Assembly (NCBI GenBank): GCA_001767575.1
Contig: MELI01000095.1
Span: forward strand, 19,480 to 24,644
DNA from: Candidatus Aquicultor primus
GTDB taxonomy: Bacteria > Actinomycetota > Aquicultoria > Aquicultorales > Aquicultoraceae
Reading direction: 5' to 3'
DNA length: 5,165 nt
The notes below the pieces were generated by a model. The model was not told where the DNA came from, ran no database searches, and saw only the letters and a program-made list of their open reading frames with translations. Every line of letters begins with the position of its first letter. The first letter of the stretch is position 1. The translations under genes were made by a program, and so were the position numbers. Positions 1-5,165 of the stretch are shown here, in pieces.

Positions 1-496
1 AGCGCGGCATATTGTCGCTTAAGCGCTCGCCATTCGGTTCAAGACCACGCGTGATGGCCCGCTTTATAAGCGCGTCGGTAAACGGCATATGCTCACGCTC
101 GCCCGCGTCGGTTTCCTCAGAGGTTAAGACCTTGTAGGTGATATTTGGCGCGTCGAGGCGTCCCATCATAACGACCGCGCCGCCTTTACCGTCCGGGCCG
201 TGACATGCGGCGCAACCGCCGCCATGCATTTGAAACCAGAACGGACCGCCTGTTGTGGTTATCGTGTCGCGTGAGCTGACACCCGTAAAGAATATCCGCT
301 CCCCGTTGCTCGCGAAATCACCTGGTTGCACACGGCCGCCGGGGCTACGGACGCCATCCGTTCCGCCGAACGGGCCGCGCATTGGGAAGCGGACATTGCC
401 CGGCTGGCTTGGCGAGAAGGAGTAGTAATTAAAGACAGCCAGCCCTGTGACGCCCACAACTATAAGTATTATCCCAAGAACCAAAGTCCATCGCAT
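1..496 (-). CDS. Membrane-anchored monoheme cytochrome c (N-terminal part, cut by window edge)
   Basis: The minus-strand frame from ATG at 496 is open for 165 codons to the window edge, so the C-terminus is missing. Seen: a short basic start (MRW), then a hydrophobic stretch at residues 4-22 with no obvious AxA cleavage site, so it is probably an uncleaved anchor. A Gly/Pro-rich linker follows (about 28-60), then NGERIFFTG (64-72) and the heme-attachment motif CAACH at 95-99, followed by GPDGKGG. The sequence DNMPR near the edge (161-165) offers Met163 as a likely sixth heme ligand. Family knowledge: CxxCH with a downstream Met-Pro is the class I cytochrome c pattern, and the NGERIFFTG...CxxCHGPDG arrangement resembles stand-alone respiratory c-type cytochromes. 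Inferred role: electron transfer on the outer face of the cytoplasmic membrane; redox partners are unknown. A GTG two codons upstream is a possible alternative start, but it overlaps the G-rich ribosome-binding site. It is transcribed away from the cation pump. The heme assignment is secure; the specific role is not. Confidence 0.88.
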   Translation of the reverse strand, partial: MRWTLVLGIILIVVGVTGLAVFNYYSFSPSQPGNVRFPMRGPFGGTDGVRSPGGRVQPGDFASNGERIFFTGVSSRDTITTTGGPFWFQMHGGGCAACHGPDGKGGAVVMMGRLDAPNITYKVLTSEETDAGEREHMPFTDALIKRAITRGLEPNGERLSDNMPR

Positions 497-499
497 ATA

Positions 500-508
500 C
501 ACCCCCGG
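500..508 (-). promoter_or_regulatory. Ribosome-binding site of the cytochrome gene
   Basis: On the minus strand the bases just upstream of the ATG at 496 read CCGGGGGTG. This purine-rich run at about 4-10 nt from the ATG supports that start over the GTG inside it. It is not a perfect GGAGG match. Confidence 0.4.
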
Positions 509-515
509 ATCTAAA

Positions 516-543
516 GTAATATCATTGCCCGATATGTTCCCAA
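516..543 (-). promoter_or_regulatory. Candidate promoter for the cytochrome gene
   Basis: On the minus strand TTGGGA (543-538) is followed after 16 nt by TATTAC (521-516). The -10 is preceded by TGA, giving an extended -10 pattern (TGATATTAC). Each hexamer matches 4 of 6 sigma-70 consensus bases. Transcription would begin near 509, leaving a very short leader of about 13 nt that still includes the G-rich ribosome-binding site. This is pattern matching by eye only. Confidence 0.35.
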
Positions 544-602
544 TTTATCTGTGCGCCTAACGTACCTAACCTGCCGAGCGCAAACGAGACTCTTGTTCCT
601 TG

Positions 603-611
603 TGCTAGGGT
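603..611 (+). promoter_or_regulatory. Weak extended -10-like element upstream of the cation pump
   Basis: TGCTAGGGT fits the TGnTAnnnT extended -10 pattern. The region 17 nt upstream (around 583-588) shows no TTGACA-like -35. It is the best plus-strand candidate I see before the pump gene, but such matches are common by chance. Confidence 0.2.
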
Positions 612-711
612 TAAGGCTATCGTTTATTTGGGTAATAAGAGTGGGTTGCAAAGTTTCGGGGACAGATCGCACCACGATTGTTTAGAGCGGCGATTTTCGG
701 GTGTCTAGAAG

Positions 712-717
712 CGGAGA
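712..717 (+). promoter_or_regulatory. Ribosome-binding site of the cation pump gene
   Basis: CGGAGA, with GGAG at 713-716, lies 4 nt before the ATG at 721. An in-frame TAG at 706-708 rules out any upstream extension, so this site and start belong together. Confidence 0.65.
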
Positions 718-720
718 AAT

Positions 721-3462
721 ATGGCTATACGAAAAGAAGAGCTGGGTCGTGATGAGCGCGCGCAAGCGTGGTACAAGAAGCCGATAGAGGACATCTTTAA
801 AGAACTCAGCACGGGTGTCGACGGTTTGTCTCAAGCCGAGGCTCAAGTAAGAATCGAACGATATGGGTTAAATAAGCTTGTAGAAGATGAGAAGGTGCCT
901 GCCTGGCAGACCGTCCTCCACCAGTTTAAAGACCCGCTCATATACATACTTCTCATCGCTGCGACTATAACCATTCTCCTGCAAGATTATATCGACGCCG
1001 GTGTGATTATCGCCGTTGTCGTGCTCAACGCAATCATCGGTTTCGTCCAGGAATACAAGGCCGAGGAGTCGATTCGCTCGCTCAAGAAACTGCTGGCGCT
1101 CAAAGCGTTCGTAGTGCGGGATGGACATGAGCAGGATTTAGATGCCGAACTTATCGTCCCCGGCGACATTATCTCGCTCCAATCGGGGCAGAAGGTGCCG
1201 GCCGATATCCGGCTGTATAGTGTAAAAGAATTTCAGATAGACGAGTCGGCGTTTACGGGGGAATCCATTCCGGTGTCAAAGAGTTCAGAGCCGATACCGC
1301 GAGAAGACCTCCAGGCTTTCGAACAAACCAACATAGTCTTTATGGGGAGCATAGTAACGACCGGACGAGCGACGGGTGTTGCGGTCAACACGGGGCGCTC
1401 GACTCAGCTCGGGCAAATATCGGCGGCGGTCAAGGCGGTCGGAACGATAAAGACGCCGCTTCAAGGAAGGATTGAGGCGCTTAGTAGGCTGATCATCCTG
1501 ATAGTCGCGGGATTTAGTGTCGCTGGTCTCGTTATTGGTCTCGCGCAAGGGGAAGACATCGTTCAGCTATTGCTGACCATGATTGCCATGGCTGTTTCGG
1601 CCGTGCCCGAGGGACTGCCCGTGGCTTTGACGATCGCGCTTGCGGTGGCGGTAAACCGGATGGCCCGCCAAAAAGCGATTATTCGATATCTGCCGGCTAT
1701 TGAAACGATGGGCAGCAGCACAGTCATCGGGTCGGACAAAACCGGTACGCTTACTCGAAACGAAATGTCGGTCCAGAAAATATGGGCCGGCGGCGGCATC
1801 TATTCTGTTGAGGGAACGGGCTACGAGCCAATCGGACGTGTCACGAAGAATGGCGCGGAACCGAAAGCGGCGATTGACTTGAACGAAGACGAACTCCTTG
1901 AATGGACACTCCGCATTGGACTACTGGCGGGAGAATCAAATCTCATAAAAGAGGACGACCGCTGGATGGCGCACGGTGACCCGACTGAGGTGTCACTCAT
2001 GGTCGCCGCATTTAGGGCGGGCATGGATGATGAGCTTGAAAAACATGAATGCCCACAGCTCGATATGGTGCCGTTCGAATCGGAGCTTCAGTACATGGCT
2101 ACCCTGAATAAAATGAAAGACAAGGTCTTCCTCCTCGTAAAAGGTGCGCCTGAAAAGCTTCTCTCGCTCTCAAAGATGGTTGCAAGCGTTGACGGCCGTG
2201 AATTCATCGATAAGAAGGATGTTCTAGGAAAAGCTGATGAATTTGCGGACCAGGGTTTGCGCGTCCTGGGCATGGCCTTAAAAGAGGTGACCGCTGAGAC
2301 AACGGAAATAGTCCACGATGATATCTTCGACCTGACCTTTATCGGCCTACAAGGCATGATGGACCCGCCGCGGCCTCAGGCCATCGAAGCGATTAAATCG
2401 GCGAAGCAAGCAGGAATTCGAGCAATTATGATAACCGGCGACAATGCGCGAACAGCGCTCTCGATAGGCAGAATGATGGGAATCGCCGGCGATTCGGATA
2501 TCGCGTTGACCGGTCGCGAACTTGACGACCTGACCGAAGAGGAACTGCAAGCTGTAGTGAAAACCACATCGGTATTTGCGCGCGTATCGCCCCACCATAA
2601 ACTGCGTATCGTTAACGCCCTTAAAGCAAATGGTGAAATCGTCGCGGTCACCGGCGACGGCGTAAACGATGCAGCGGCGTTAAAAGCGGCACATATAGGC
2701 GCCGCGATGGGTATTACCGGGACCGATGTCGCGAAAGAAGCGAGCGATATGGTTATCGTCGACGATAATTTCGCAAGTATTTACCGGGCGCTTATAGAGG
2801 GCCGGGTTGCGTTCGACAACATACGAAAAGTCACGTTCTTCCTGCTTGCGTCAGGCCTCGGAGAGCTCATCGCGATACTTACGGCGATAGTGACGGGATA
2901 CCCGTTGATGTTTTTGCCGGTACAGATCTTATGGATGAACCTCGTCACCAATGGTTTGCAAGACGTTGCGCTCGCATTCGACCCAAAAGAGCCGGGCGTT
3001 GAAGAGAGACCGCCGCGGGACCCGAAGGAGGGGGTTCTTAACCGGACGCTTCTGGTGCGACTTGCGCTCCTCGGCCTCGTCTTCGGCCTTTCGAGTTACG
3101 CGGTCTTCGTCTCGACCCTGAGTGCGGGGGCGTCGCTGGAGCATGCGCGCACGATGGCTTTGACCACAATCGTCTTCGCGCAATTCTTTCACGTGGTCAA
3201 CTCGCGCTCGGAGAGGCTCTCCGCTTTTCAGCAAAACCTGGCCGAAAACAAGTTTCTTCTCGTGAGCATGATCGCCGCACTCATCGCACAATTGTCTCTC
3301 CTATATCTTCCGACAATGCAGTTGCTCTTCCGAACGACCGCACTCTCCGTCGAAGAACTCGCGATAACCTTCGCAGTCGGCTCCCTTGTTCTAGCCGCGA
3401 GCGAACTCGACAAGTGGCGAGTGCGCCATAGCGAGCGTTCAGTTACATCCCGGCAAGAATAG
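721..3462 (+). CDS. P2-type (Ca2+-ATPase-like) cation-transporting P-type ATPase
   Basis: This complete 913-residue pump is of the usual length for bacterial P2 ATPases, which use ATP to move cations across the cytoplasmic membrane. Seen in order: N-terminal cation-ATPase domain (about 14-60); M1 (72-88) and M2 (92-111); actuator TGES (179-182); M3 (257-277); M4 (281-305) with PEGLP (296-300); phosphorylation motif DKTGTLT with Asp339; nucleotide-domain GDPTEV and KGAPE (474-478); ITGDN with Asp574; hinge TGDGVND (644-650); M5 and M6 (about 703-752); and M7-M10 near 775-795, 808-828, 845-864 and 880-898. All catalytic residues are intact, so it should be active. M4 Glu297 and M5 Glu715 match Ca2+-site positions of SERCA. 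M5 has Ser711 where SERCA has Asn, and M6 reads NLVTNGLQD (740-748) with Asn744 at the SERCA Asp800 position. The residue before SDKTG is Gly rather than the common Cys. By family the substrate could be Ca2+, Na+ or another cation; I cannot decide. No partner subunit gene is adjacent. Confidence 0.95.
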   Translation: MAIRKEELGRDERAQAWYKKPIEDIFKELSTGVDGLSQAEAQVRIERYGLNKLVEDEKVPAWQTVLHQFKDPLIYILLIAATITILLQDYIDAGVIIAVVVLNAIIGFVQEYKAEESIRSLKKLLALKAFVVRDGHEQDLDAELIVPGDIISLQSGQKVPADIRLYSVKEFQIDESAFTGESIPVSKSSEPIPREDLQAFEQTNIVFMGSIVTTGRATGVAVNTGRSTQLGQISAAVKAVGTIKTPLQGRIEALSRLIILIVAGFSVAGLVIGLAQGEDIVQLLLTMIAMAVSAVPEGLPVALTIALAVAVNRMARQKAIIRYLPAIETMGSSTVIGSDKTGTLTRNEMSVQKIWAGGGIYSVEGTGYEPIGRVTKNGAEPKAAIDLNEDELLEWTLRIGLLAGESNLIKEDDRWMAHGDPTEVSLMVAAFRAGMDDELEKHECPQLDMVPFESELQYMATLNKMKDKVFLLVKGAPEKLLSLSKMVASVDGREFIDKKDVLGKADEFADQGLRVLGMALKEVTAETTEIVHDDIFDLTFIGLQGMMDPPRPQAIEAIKSAKQAGIRAIMITGDNARTALSIGRMMGIAGDSDIALTGRELDDLTEEELQAVVKTTSVFARVSPHHKLRIVNALKANGEIVAVTGDGVNDAAALKAAHIGAAMGITGTDVAKEASDMVIVDDNFASIYRALIEGRVAFDNIRKVTFFLLASGLGELIAILTAIVTGYPLMFLPVQILWMNLVTNGLQDVALAFDPKEPGVEERPPRDPKEGVLNRTLLVRLALLGLVFGLSSYAVFVSTLSAGASLEHARTMALTTIVFAQFFHVVNSRSERLSAFQQNLAENKFLLVSMIAALIAQLSLLYLPTMQLLFRTTALSVEELAITFAVGSLVLAASELDKWRVRHSERSVTSRQE

Positions 3463-3605
3463 CTATTATAAAACCTCAGCTACGCGCTATTGCTTCCATG
3501 CGGTAAAGTCTTGTAATCTTAGAAGCTAGTAACTCCTTGCCACAAAACGAATAATACATATCGATATCAAAGATTTAACTACCAACAGACAAGGCTGAAT
3601 ATTTT
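3463..3605. other. Intergenic spacer upstream of plsX
   Basis: This 143 bp spacer is visibly richer in A+T than the flanking genes. It holds several short palindromes: AATAGCTATT (3458-3467, overlapping the pump's stop codon), imperfect TTAGAAGCTAGTAA (3519-3532) and ATATCGATAT (3558-3567). AATAGC at 3458 can also pair with GCTATT at 3486-3491. No GC-rich stem followed by a T-run is present, so there is no convincing intrinsic terminator for the pump gene. I see no small coding gene here. No rpmF or DUF177 (yceD) gene, which often precedes plsX, is present. Confidence 0.5.
3490..3519 (+). promoter_or_regulatory. Candidate promoter for the plsX-fabH operon
   Basis: TTGCTT (3490-3495) and TAATCT (3514-3519) are separated by 18 nt, a plausible sigma-70-type pair. 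An imperfect palindrome (3519-3532) lies at or just after the -10, where a repressor could act. An alternative pair further down is TTGCCA (3537-3542) with TATCGA (3559-3564), spaced 16 nt and overlapping the ATATCGATAT palindrome. By-eye matches only; I cannot choose between them. Confidence 0.3.
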
Positions 3606-4619
3606 ATGGAGAACATCGTCATAGCAGTCGACGCGATGGGCGGCGACCACGGCCCGAGCGAGATTATTCGCGGGTGTGTGAGCGCGTCGGCGATTGAGAC
3701 CGGCGTCGAAATTGTTCTCCTTGGGCCAAAAGAGCTTCTTAACCGGGAGTTAAAGCTTCAAAAAGCATCCGGCATGGTTCGAGTAGAAGAGGCCGGGGAT
3801 ACGATATCGATGGACGAGGAGCCGGCGTGGGCGATTCGAAACAAGCCGGAATCGAGCATCGTAGTCGGCAACAAGCTGGTCAAAGATGGCAGCGCCCAAG
3901 CGTTCGTCTCTGCGGGCAACACTGGGGCCGTCATGGCCGGCGCACTGCTTATCATGGGGCGGATAAAAGGGATATCAAGGCCCGCTATCACGGTAAAGTG
4001 TCCGATGCGCACGCGGGATGTCTATGTTCTGGACGCAGGTGCCAATGCCGACTGCAAGCCCGAGAACCTGCTCGATTTTGCCATCATGGCGAATTCTTAT
4101 TTAAAATCAGTGATAAAGATAAGCAAGCCGAGCGTTGGCTTGCTCAGCATCGGCGAGGAACGCGGTAAAGGCAATGAGCTGGTAAAAGAAGCCTACGGTT
4201 TAATCGAGCGGGCCGATTTGGACTTTTACGGAAACGTGGAGGGGCGCGACATTGCACTCGGCACTACCGATATTGTTGTTTGCGATGGATATACCGGCAA
4301 CATCGTGCTAAAGTTGTCCGAGGGACTCGTGTTGCAGGTTATGGCCGAATTTAAGGCCATTGCGTCGAGTTCTTTTCTAACCAAGCTCGCAGGCCTCGTA
4401 TTCAGGCCGGGCCTCATGAAGATGAAAGAGCGCCTTGACCCCGATGAGTATGGTGGAACCCTGCTTCTGGGCGTCGACGGTGTCTGCACTATATGCCACG
4501 GAAGCTCGACGGCGAAGGCCATCGGAAACGCTGTGCTCCAAGCGGTAAATGCCGTTCGCGGCGGAGTCGTCGAAAAGATCAAAGAAGACCTGAAAGGAAA
4601 ACCGCAGCTAAATGTCTAA
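3606..4619 (+). CDS. plsX: Phosphate acyltransferase PlsX (acyl-ACP:phosphate transacylase)
   Basis: PlsX makes acyl-phosphate from acyl-ACP and inorganic phosphate. PlsY then uses acyl-phosphate to acylate glycerol-3-phosphate, the first step of phospholipid synthesis. It is a peripheral enzyme at the cytoplasmic membrane. The 337 residues match the family's usual 330-350. Seen: N-terminal AVDAMGGDHGP (8-18), the block SMDEEPAWAIRNKPESS near 68-84, SAGNTGA near 101-107, VLDAGAN near 144-150, GLLSIGEE...KGNEL near 177-192, FYGNVEGRDI near 208-217, DGYTGNIVLKLSEG near 226-239, and the C-terminal GVDGVCTICHGSS. No domain is missing. The ATG at 3606 places the AVDAMGGDH motif at the usual distance from the N-terminus. 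The ribosome-binding site is poor: the nearest purine run (AAGG, 3591-3594) is 11 nt away. It overlaps fabH by 8 nt, so the two are surely cotranscribed. Assignment is firm. Confidence 0.97.
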   Translation: MENIVIAVDAMGGDHGPSEIIRGCVSASAIETGVEIVLLGPKELLNRELKLQKASGMVRVEEAGDTISMDEEPAWAIRNKPESSIVVGNKLVKDGSAQAFVSAGNTGAVMAGALLIMGRIKGISRPAITVKCPMRTRDVYVLDAGANADCKPENLLDFAIMANSYLKSVIKISKPSVGLLSIGEERGKGNELVKEAYGLIERADLDFYGNVEGRDIALGTTDIVVCDGYTGNIVLKLSEGLVLQVMAEFKAIASSSFLTKLAGLVFRPGLMKMKERLDPDEYGGTLLLGVDGVCTICHGSSTAKAIGNAVLQAVNAVRGGVVEKIKEDLKGKPQLNV

Positions 4620-5165
4620 GCACGCCGCCGGAATTGCCGGCATGGGAGTATTCGTTCCCGAAAAGATATTGACCAATGCCGACCTGGAGAAGATGGTCGA
4701 CACCAGCGACGAGTGGATACGTGTGCGAACGGGTATCGTTGAACGCCGGATAGTCGAAGGCGATACCGCGACATCCGACCTCGCTGCGGAAGCGGCGAAA
4801 AACGCTATTAAGGATGCGGGAATCAAAGCTGAGGATATCGACCTGATACTGGTCGCGACCTCCACTGCCGATATGATATTTCCTTCGACCGCCTGCCTTG
4901 TCCAGAGCAAACTCGGGATAGATGGTTGCGCGGCCTTCGATTTGCAGGCCGCATGCACCGGGTTCGTCTACGGCATGACGGTAGCTGCGCAGTTCATCGA
5001 GACCGGGATGTACGAGACGGTTTTACTAATAGGTGCGGATGCGTTCACCCGGCATATAAACTGGGAAGACCGGGGGACATGTATCCTCTTCGGTGATGGT
5101 GCGGGCGCCGTGGTCTTAAAGAGGGTCGAGACCGGGTACGGCCTCATCGGCAGCTATCTCGCGGC
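4612..5165 (+). CDS. fabH: 3-oxoacyl-ACP synthase III FabH (N-terminal part, cut by window edge)
   Basis: FabH condenses an acyl-CoA primer with malonyl-ACP to start type II fatty-acid synthesis in the cytoplasm. Seen: 184 codons, open to the right edge, from ATG at 4612. They include GMGVFVPEKILTN (10-22), the CoA-binding loop TSDEWIRVRTGI with Trp35 and Arg39 (31-42), FPSTACLVQ with Phe90 at the position of E. coli Phe87, the catalytic Cys115 in QAACTGF, and DRGTCILFGDGAGAVVL. About 140-150 residues are missing, including the expected catalytic His and Asn, so the full triad cannot be confirmed. The start codon lies inside the end of plsX (ATGTCTAA shared, different frame). A Shine-Dalgarno-like AAAGGA (4593-4598) is 13 nt upstream, longer than ideal, which fits translation partly coupled to plsX. 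Primer preference (acetyl-CoA or branched-chain acyl-CoA) cannot be read reliably. fabD, fabG or acpP may follow beyond the window, by analogy with other genomes. Confidence 0.96.
   Translation, partial: MSKHAAGIAGMGVFVPEKILTNADLEKMVDTSDEWIRVRTGIVERRIVEGDTATSDLAAEAAKNAIKDAGIKAEDIDLILVATSTADMIFPSTACLVQSKLGIDGCAAFDLQAACTGFVYGMTVAAQFIETGMYETVLLIGADAFTRHINWEDRGTCILFGDGAGAVVLKRVETGYGLIGSYLA

Larger units (their letters stand above)
497..720. other. Divergent intergenic region between cytochrome and cation pump
   Basis: This 224 bp spacer separates two genes transcribed away from each other, so it must hold the promoters for both. Besides the minus-strand promoter candidate it contains a 6-bp direct repeat CCTAAC at 556-561 and 565-570 (9-bp period). 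For the plus strand the best element is TGCTAGGGT at 603-611, an extended -10-like sequence (TGnTAnnnT) without a clear -35. No small gene, hairpin terminator or RNA gene was recognised. The plus-strand leader of the pump would be about 100 nt from that element. Confidence 0.5.

Noticed and set aside
259..459. Minus-strand open frame of 66 codons
   Set aside because: Same strand as the cytochrome but in a different frame, and entirely inside it. The frame with the heme motif is the real one.
326..514. Plus-strand open frame of 62 codons
   Set aside because: It lies antisense to the cytochrome gene, whose CAACH motif and anchor are clear. Its own translation shows no family features.
2929..3291. 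Minus-strand open frame of 120 codons
   Set aside because: Antisense to the conserved C-terminal half of the P-type ATPase. Its highly charged, low-information translation is typical of a shadow frame.
3458..3491. Possible rho-independent terminator after the ATPase (AATAGC pairing with GCTATT)
   Set aside because: Only a 6-bp AT-rich stem with a 22-nt loop and no T-run after it, so it is too weak to call a terminator.
4226..4582. Minus-strand open frame of 118 codons
   Set aside because: Antisense to the conserved C-terminal part of plsX, with no recognisable domain.
4608..4958. Minus-strand open frame of 116 codons
   Set aside because: Antisense to fabH, including its catalytic Cys region. 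Its Ser/Ala-rich translation reflects the complementary codons.
1..5165. CRISPR array, tRNA/rRNA, insertion sequence or phage genes
   Set aside because: I saw no regularly spaced repeats, terminal inverted repeats, transposase or tRNA-like sequence. Coding genes fill almost all of the window.

Overview
This 5.2 kb window is bacterial chromosomal DNA of moderate GC content. It has four genes: a divergent cytochrome c, a large P-type cation pump, and the first two genes of a fatty-acid/phospholipid synthesis operon. The PlsX plus FabH machinery shows that the host is a bacterium using type II fatty-acid synthesis. The c-type cytochrome implies a respiratory chain and a cytochrome c maturation pathway. 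The plsX-fabH order is common in Gram-positive lineages and several other phyla. Mixed codon use (frequent GCG, CTC and ATC, but also ATA) does not let me place the organism below domain level. An actinobacterial or clostridial-type lineage is only a guess.

Layout. Positions 496 down to 1 (minus strand) hold the N-terminal 165 codons of a membrane-anchored monoheme cytochrome c, which runs off the left edge. Positions 497-720 are a 224 bp divergent intergenic region with a reasonable promoter candidate for the cytochrome and weaker ones for the pump. Positions 721-3462 (plus) encode a complete 913-residue P2-type cation ATPase with all catalytic motifs but an atypical M5/M6 cation site. Positions 3463-3605 are a 143 bp AT-richer spacer with several short palindromes and candidate promoter elements, but no convincing terminator. 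Positions 3606-4619 encode complete PlsX. FabH starts at 4612, overlaps plsX by 8 nt, and continues past the right edge, so the last catalytic residues are not visible.

How they fit together. PlsX converts acyl-ACP to acyl-phosphate for phospholipid synthesis, and FabH starts fatty-acid chains from acyl-CoA and malonyl-ACP, so these two form a coupled unit. The cation pump and the cytochrome are both membrane bioenergetics/ion-homeostasis proteins. They are divergently transcribed and need not be functionally linked to each other or to the lipid operon. I see no mobile element, CRISPR array, RNA gene or clearly undescribed system. The most notable points are the substituted cation-site residues in the pump and the palindrome-containing spacer upstream of plsX.
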